Assembly (NCBI GenBank): GCA_017443885.1
Contig: JAFSXW010000065.1
Location: 1-10,177 of the forward strand
Source of the DNA: Clostridia bacterium
GTDB taxonomy: Bacteria > Bacillota > Clostridia > Christensenellales > UBA1242
Direction of reading: 5' to 3'
DNA: 10,177 nt
The position numbers were made by a program, and so were the translations under genes. Shown one piece after another: positions 6,418 through 10,177 of the stretch. Positions within the stretch are counted from its first letter, which is position 1; each line of letters opens with the position of its first letter. The notes under the pieces are model-generated. The model was not told the origin of the DNA and ran no database searches. It worked only from the letters and a program-made list of their open reading frames with translations.

Positions 6418-8890
6418 TCAAGAAAATAAAGATAAAATGAGCCTAGAAGCAATTAAAGAAGTGCAAACATTATTGAGAAACAACACTGTTTCTTCTATTT
6501 TGCTTGCTGTAAGAAAATCTAGAAGCAATGTTGATAGTTTAATTAGCTCTTTAAGGATTAAACAAAGAGATCTAATTAATGAAGCAAAACAGCAGGCGGA
6601 AGAGGCGCGTGTTAAAGACCAGGCAAAACAACAGCAAAGTGTAGTGAAACAAGCAGAGCCAGTTCAAGATGTTTCTTTTAAAGAGGCAATGCAACAAAAA
6701 GCATCATCATCTCATCAAGTTAGGGCTGGGCAAAACTCAAATAGGCCTCAAACAAGAGTGTTTGATAACAAAGATAATCGAAATGCTAATGGTGGTATGC
6801 GTAAGCCTTTTGATAATAAACCAAGGCAGTTTGATAAATCAAAACCAACCTTAGATGGTAAAAAACCTTATGGACCAAAACCAGCAGGCACTGGTGCTAG
6901 GCCACAAGGAATTAAACCAAAAGAAACTTATGATGCAAGCACGCTTATTAAAAAAGATAATAAGCAAGCACCTAAAAAGAAAACTTTTGAAAGAAGTGAT
7001 GATAAAAAATCCATGAACAAAAAAGCACTTGTTATGCGTGGATATGTTGAAGATGAATCTCTTGCAGATGAAGATTATGTTGCATCTGGAAAAAGAAAGA
7101 ACAAAAAAGCAAAAGAAGTTGAAAGGGTTGTTGCTCCTAAAATAGACCATGCAGTTATAACCACCGATAATTTAACAGTTAAGCTATTAGCAGAAAAAAC
7201 TGGTAGGTCGGTTGCCGAAATTATGGGCAAATTTTTGCTTCTTGGCAATATTGTAAATATAAATTCTAATATAGATTTTGAAAGTGCACAACTTATTTGC
7301 GAAGAATTAGGCGTAACCCTAGAGAAAAAACATGAGCTTACATTTGAAGAACAAATGGCACAAAAACATAAAGAAACCATTGAAAACGAAAGCGACTTGC
7401 AAAAACGCCCACCAGTTATTACTGTTATGGGGCATGTAGACCATGGTAAAACAAGCCTCCTAGATTATATTAGGAAAACAAGTGTAACATCTGGCGAAGC
7501 AGGTGGTATCACTCAACATATTGGCGCCTACACAATTAGTGTTAAGGGCGAAACGATCACATTTATCGACACGCCTGGCCACGCCGCTTTCACGGCAATG
7601 CGTAAGCGTGGTGCAAACTTAACGGATATTGCAATATTAGTTGTTGCAGCAGATGATGGTGTTATGCCTCAAACCATTGAAGCAATTAAACATATAAAAG
7701 AAGCAAAAGTTCCAATGATTGTTGCAATAAATAAAATTGATGTGCCAACTGCAAATATTGATAAAATTAAACAACAACTAACAGAATATGAAGTTATCCC
7801 AGAAGAATGGGGTGGCGATGCAATAATGATACCAATTTCTGCTAAAACTGGTGAAAATATTGATAAACTGCTAGAAATGATTTTATTTGTTAGTGAATAT
7901 CAAAATTTAAGGGCAAACCCTAAGGCTGATGCTAGTGGTTCTATTGTTGAAGCAAAACTAGATAAAGGAATGGGAAGTGTTGCAACTGTTTTAGTTCAAA
8001 ACGGAACTTTGCATGTTGGAGATTATGTTATTGCCGGCACATGCTCTGGAAAAGTTAGAGCAATGATAAACGATAAAGGGGCTCATATTAAAGAAGCAGG
8101 GCCATCTATTCCTGTGTCTATATTAGGGCTAACTGGTGTTCCTAATGCTGGCGATTCACTTTATGTGGTTGATGAAAAATTATCAAAACAAGTTTTGGCT
8201 GAAAGAATTGAAAAAGAAAGAATGGGCTTAATTAAAAAGGCAGATTTATCTGTAGATTCACTTATGGATAAAATAACAGAAAGCAACTTTAAAGATTATA
8301 ATGTTATCATAAAAGGTGATGTTAGTGGAACGGTTGAAGCCTTAAAAGAAACTCTTAGCACAATTTCAAATGATGAAGTGAAGGTTAGATGTATTCATGG
8401 TGGCGTTGGTGCAATTAATGAAAATGATGTTATGCTAGCACAAGCTTCAAATGCTCTTATTATTGGCTTTAATGTTAAACCAGATTTTAAAGCAAAATTA
8501 CTTTCAGAAAAATATAAAGTTGATATAAAATTCTATAAGATTATTTATGAAGCTATTGAGTATGTAACTGAGGCTATTGAGAAACTTAAAGCACCTAAAT
8601 TTGAGGAAGTTGTTTCTGGTCATGCTGAGGTAAGGCAATTGTTTAAGGCTAGCAAAGTTGGTGTGATCGCCGGATCTCATATGCAAGATGGAAAAATTAC
8701 CAAAAATAGTAAAGTGCGAGTTTTAAGAAAAGGCAAAGTTGTGTTTGAAGGAAATATCGCAAGCCTAAGGCGTGAAAAAGATGAAGTTAAAGATGTTAGC
8801 GCAGGGTTTGACTTTGGTGCCACAGTTGAAGGCTTTACTGATTTTGAAGTTGGCGATATTTTAGAAGCATATTCTTTAGAAAGAATTTAA
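6410..8890 (+). CDS. infB: Translation initiation factor IF-2
   Basis: IF2 is the GTPase that places initiator fMet-tRNA on the 30S subunit and promotes joining of the 50S. From TTG 6410 it has 826 residues. A predicted helical N-terminus (about 10-75) and a low-complexity Lys/Gln/Asn/Pro-rich linker (about 75-215) precede an IF2-N domain (about 250-310, DNLTVKLLAEKTGRSVAEI). The G domain holds GHVDHGKT (341-348), DTPGH (387-391), NKID (441-444) and SAK (477-479). Domains II and III follow, then the C-terminal initiator-tRNA-binding domain, ending in GFTDFEVGDILEAY. The catalytic His in DTPGH is present. The protein is longer than Bacillus IF2 (about 716 residues), mainly in the N-terminal linker. 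The first 70 residues do not resemble the usual IF2-N module. Confidence 0.97.
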   Translation: MSNQENKDKMSLEAIKEVQTLLRNNTVSSILLAVRKSRSNVDSLISSLRIKQRDLINEAKQQAEEARVKDQAKQQQSVVKQAEPVQDVSFKEAMQQKASSSHQVRAGQNSNRPQTRVFDNKDNRNANGGMRKPFDNKPRQFDKSKPTLDGKKPYGPKPAGTGARPQGIKPKETYDASTLIKKDNKQAPKKKTFERSDDKKSMNKKALVMRGYVEDESLADEDYVASGKRKNKKAKEVERVVAPKIDHAVITTDNLTVKLLAEKTGRSVAEIMGKFLLLGNIVNINSNIDFESAQLICEELGVTLEKKHELTFEEQMAQKHKETIENESDLQKRPPVITVMGHVDHGKTSLLDYIRKTSVTSGEAGGITQHIGAYTISVKGETITFIDTPGHAAFTAMRKRGANLTDIAILVVAADDGVMPQTIEAIKHIKEAKVPMIVAINKIDVPTANIDKIKQQLTEYEVIPEEWGGDAIMIPISAKTGENIDKLLEMILFVSEYQNLRANPKADASGSIVEAKLDKGMGSVATVLVQNGTLHVGDYVIAGTCSGKVRAMINDKGAHIKEAGPSIPVSILGLTGVPNAGDSLYVVDEKLSKQVLAERIEKERMGLIKKADLSVDSLMDKITESNFKDYNVIIKGDVSGTVEALKETLSTISNDEVKVRCIHGGVGAINENDVMLAQASNALIIGFNVKPDFKAKLLSEKYKVDIKFYKIIYEAIEYVTEAIEKLKAPKFEEVVSGHAEVRQLFKASKVGVIAGSHMQDGKITKNSKVRVLRKGKVVFEGNIASLRREKDEVKDVSAGFDFGATVEGFTDFEVGDILEAYSLERI

Positions 8891-8905
8891 AAAGGAGAAA
8901 TAAAA

Positions 8906-9265
8906 ATGCCAAATAGCGTTAGAATGGCAAAAATTGATGCTCAAATCCAAAGGGATATTAGTTCAATCATTAATGGCCTTAATAACCCAGAACTAGAAAA
9001 TACAATAATTTCGGTTTCAAGGGTTCAAACTAGTGCGGATTTATATGTTTGCAAAGTTTATTTAAGTATTTTAGGTGATGCGGTTAAGAAAGATAGAATA
9101 ATGGCTATAATAAACAACGCAAAAAATTATATAAGGCGAGAATTAGCCCACAAAACCATTTTAAGAACAGTGCCAGATTTGGTGTTTGTTTTAGATGATT
9201 CGCTTGATTATAGCGAAAATATAAATAAAATTATAGATAGTATTTCTGGGGAAATTAATGATTAA
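8906..9265 (+). CDS. rbfA: 30S ribosome-binding factor RbfA
   Basis: RbfA binds the neck of the 30S subunit during 16S rRNA 5'-end processing and is needed for efficient maturation and cold adaptation in model bacteria. The 119-residue product has the KH-like family pattern: RMAKIDAQIQRDISSII at the start, a VSRVQTSADLYVCKVYLS strand pair, then IRRELAHKTILRTVPDLVFVLDDS. The length is typical. AAAGGAG (8891-8897) begins right after the infB stop and lies 8 bases before the ATG. infB-rbfA adjacency is near-universal. ylxP, found between them in Bacillus, is absent, as in many Clostridia. Confidence 0.95.
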   Translation: MPNSVRMAKIDAQIQRDISSIINGLNNPELENTIISVSRVQTSADLYVCKVYLSILGDAVKKDRIMAIINNAKNYIRRELAHKTILRTVPDLVFVLDDSLDYSENINKIIDSISGEIND

Positions 9266-10177
9266 AAAGATAATTGAAACAATAAAAAGTGCAAGCAAGA
9301 TAACCATTTTCGCTCATATAAAAACAGATGGCGATGCAGTGGGGTCGTCCCTTGCACTTTTTCAGTATATAAAAAGTTTAGGCAAAAAAGTTTGCATTAG
9401 TATAGATAGCGTTATTCCTGAGCATATTTCTTTTTTACCTAATATAGACCTTGTGAATAAAGGCGTTTTTTATGATGGCGATTTAGCCATAACTGTTGAT
9501 TGTGCTGATGAAGATAGGCTTGGAAAACTTAAAACTAGGCTTAAAAAATTTGGCACATTAATTAATATTGACCATCATCACGATAACACTAATTTTGGGG
9601 ATATTAATTTTGTTAAGGGTGGCTATTCTAGCACATGCGAAGTGCTATATGATATTTTCACCGAAGCAAAAATAAATATAGATAGTATTATGGCTCAGGA
9701 TTTAATGGTTGGGATTTTAACCGACACTGGAAATCTATTCTATGATAGTGTAACACCAGATACATTTAAAAAGGCAGGGGAACTATTAAGATTATCTAAT
9801 CAAAAATTAGAATATTTCACAAGAAACTTGTTTTCTTCTATTCCCATGACAGTTTTTGAACTTAAAAAACGAGTTTATCAAAACATTAGATTTTATGAAA
9901 ACAATAAAATTGCACTTATTCCAATTAACCATAAAGACTTAATAGAATGTGGTGTTGATATGGCAGACACTAAGTCTGTGCTAGAAATTGCAACAAATTT
10001 GAAAGATGTTCTAATTTCAATAGAGATAAGTGAGTGCGAAGAAAATCTTTGCTATGTTTCGTTTAGAAGCAAAGGAGATATAGATTGTTCACGCTTTGCA
10101 GCAAGTTTTGGTGGTGGCGGGCATAAAAACGCCTCTGGTTGTAGGCTTTATAATAATTTAGAAGATACTATTAAAAA
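9258..10177 (+). CDS. nrnA: DHH/DHHA1 phosphoesterase, NrnA type (3' end cut off)
   Basis: This gene runs off the window after 306 complete codons, so only the last few residues are likely missing (relatives have about 310-330). NrnA-type enzymes degrade nanoRNAs of 2-5 nucleotides and, in some species, dephosphorylate 3'-phosphoadenosine 5'-phosphate; some relatives act on cyclic dinucleotides. Motifs seen: HIKTDGDAVGS (H20, D24, D26); DHHHD (105-109); TDTG (155-158); and the DHHA1 substrate-binding GGGGHKNASG (from 285). The metal ligands of an active DHH enzyme are therefore present. A threonine (T23) replaces the usual proline before the first DGD. The ATG overlaps the end of rbfA by 8 bases, with TGGGGAA upstream in rbfA as ribosome binding site. 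rbfA-nrnA, usually followed by truB, is a common order in Clostridia. Confidence 0.92.
   Translation, partial: MIKKIIETIKSASKITIFAHIKTDGDAVGSSLALFQYIKSLGKKVCISIDSVIPEHISFLPNIDLVNKGVFYDGDLAITVDCADEDRLGKLKTRLKKFGTLINIDHHHDNTNFGDINFVKGGYSSTCEVLYDIFTEAKINIDSIMAQDLMVGILTDTGNLFYDSVTPDTFKKAGELLRLSNQKLEYFTRNLFSSIPMTVFELKKRVYQNIRFYENNKIALIPINHKDLIECGVDMADTKSVLEIATNLKDVLISIEISECEENLCYVSFRSKGDIDCSRFAASFGGGGHKNASGCRLYNNLEDTIK

Noticed and set aside
6851..7380. Two overlapping minus-strand open frames of about 100 codons
   Set aside because: They lie opposite the Lys-rich linker and IF2-N region of infB. Their Phe- and Ser-rich composition is what the complement of Lys/Asn-rich codons gives.
1..10177. 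Mobile elements, CRISPR arrays, tRNA or rRNA genes, toxin-antitoxin or defence genes
   Set aside because: I looked for terminal repeats, regularly spaced repeats, cloverleaf patterns and known motifs on both strands and saw none. The window is dense housekeeping coding sequence.

Overview
The window is an AT-rich stretch of a bacterial chromosome in which almost every base is coding and all genes lie on the + strand. Several features point to a low-GC member of the Bacillota, most likely a Clostridia-like lineage. It has the conserved block uppS-cdsA-rseP-(polC position)-rimP-nusA-ylxR-ylxQ-infB-rbfA-nrnA. It carries a PolC-family protein, and PolC is largely a Bacillota feature. NusA has no C-terminal acidic repeats, AGA and AGG dominate the arginine codons, and ribosome binding sites are strong AAGGAG types. 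TGA is not used as a sense codon. I cannot name the genus.

Layout. Bases 1-4090 hold an envelope-lipid and protease block: the 3' end of uppS (undecaprenyl diphosphate synthase), cdsA (CDP-diglyceride synthase), rseP (site-2 membrane protease) and a short PolC-related protein. The last of these has the PolC N-terminal region, an OB fold and a complete DEDDh exonuclease, but no PHP or polymerase domain. A rho-independent terminator (4101-4129) follows directly. A sigma-A-type promoter (4161-4189) and a leader with a perfect 9-bp hairpin (4213-4235) then open a second operon. That operon runs rimP, nusA, ylxR (rnpM), ylxQ, infB and rbfA, and ends in a nrnA-type DHH phosphoesterase gene that leaves the window at base 10177.

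How the genes work together. The second operon is the classic transcription-translation set: 30S maturation (RimP, RbfA), elongation and termination control (NusA), two small RNA-binding proteins (YlxR, YlxQ), initiation factor IF2, and turnover of the shortest RNA fragments (NrnA). Several genes overlap by 8-11 bases, and ylxQ (GTG) and infB (TTG) use non-ATG starts, which suggests translational coupling.

Assessment. This is mostly an ordinary housekeeping region, and I see no mobile element, CRISPR array, tRNA, rRNA or defence system. The one real oddity is the polymerase-less PolC-like protein sitting at the usual polC locus. The second point of interest is the rimP-nusA leader hairpin, which fits a NusA-responsive attenuator. 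dxr, and the proS or ispG genes often found in this cluster, are absent from it.
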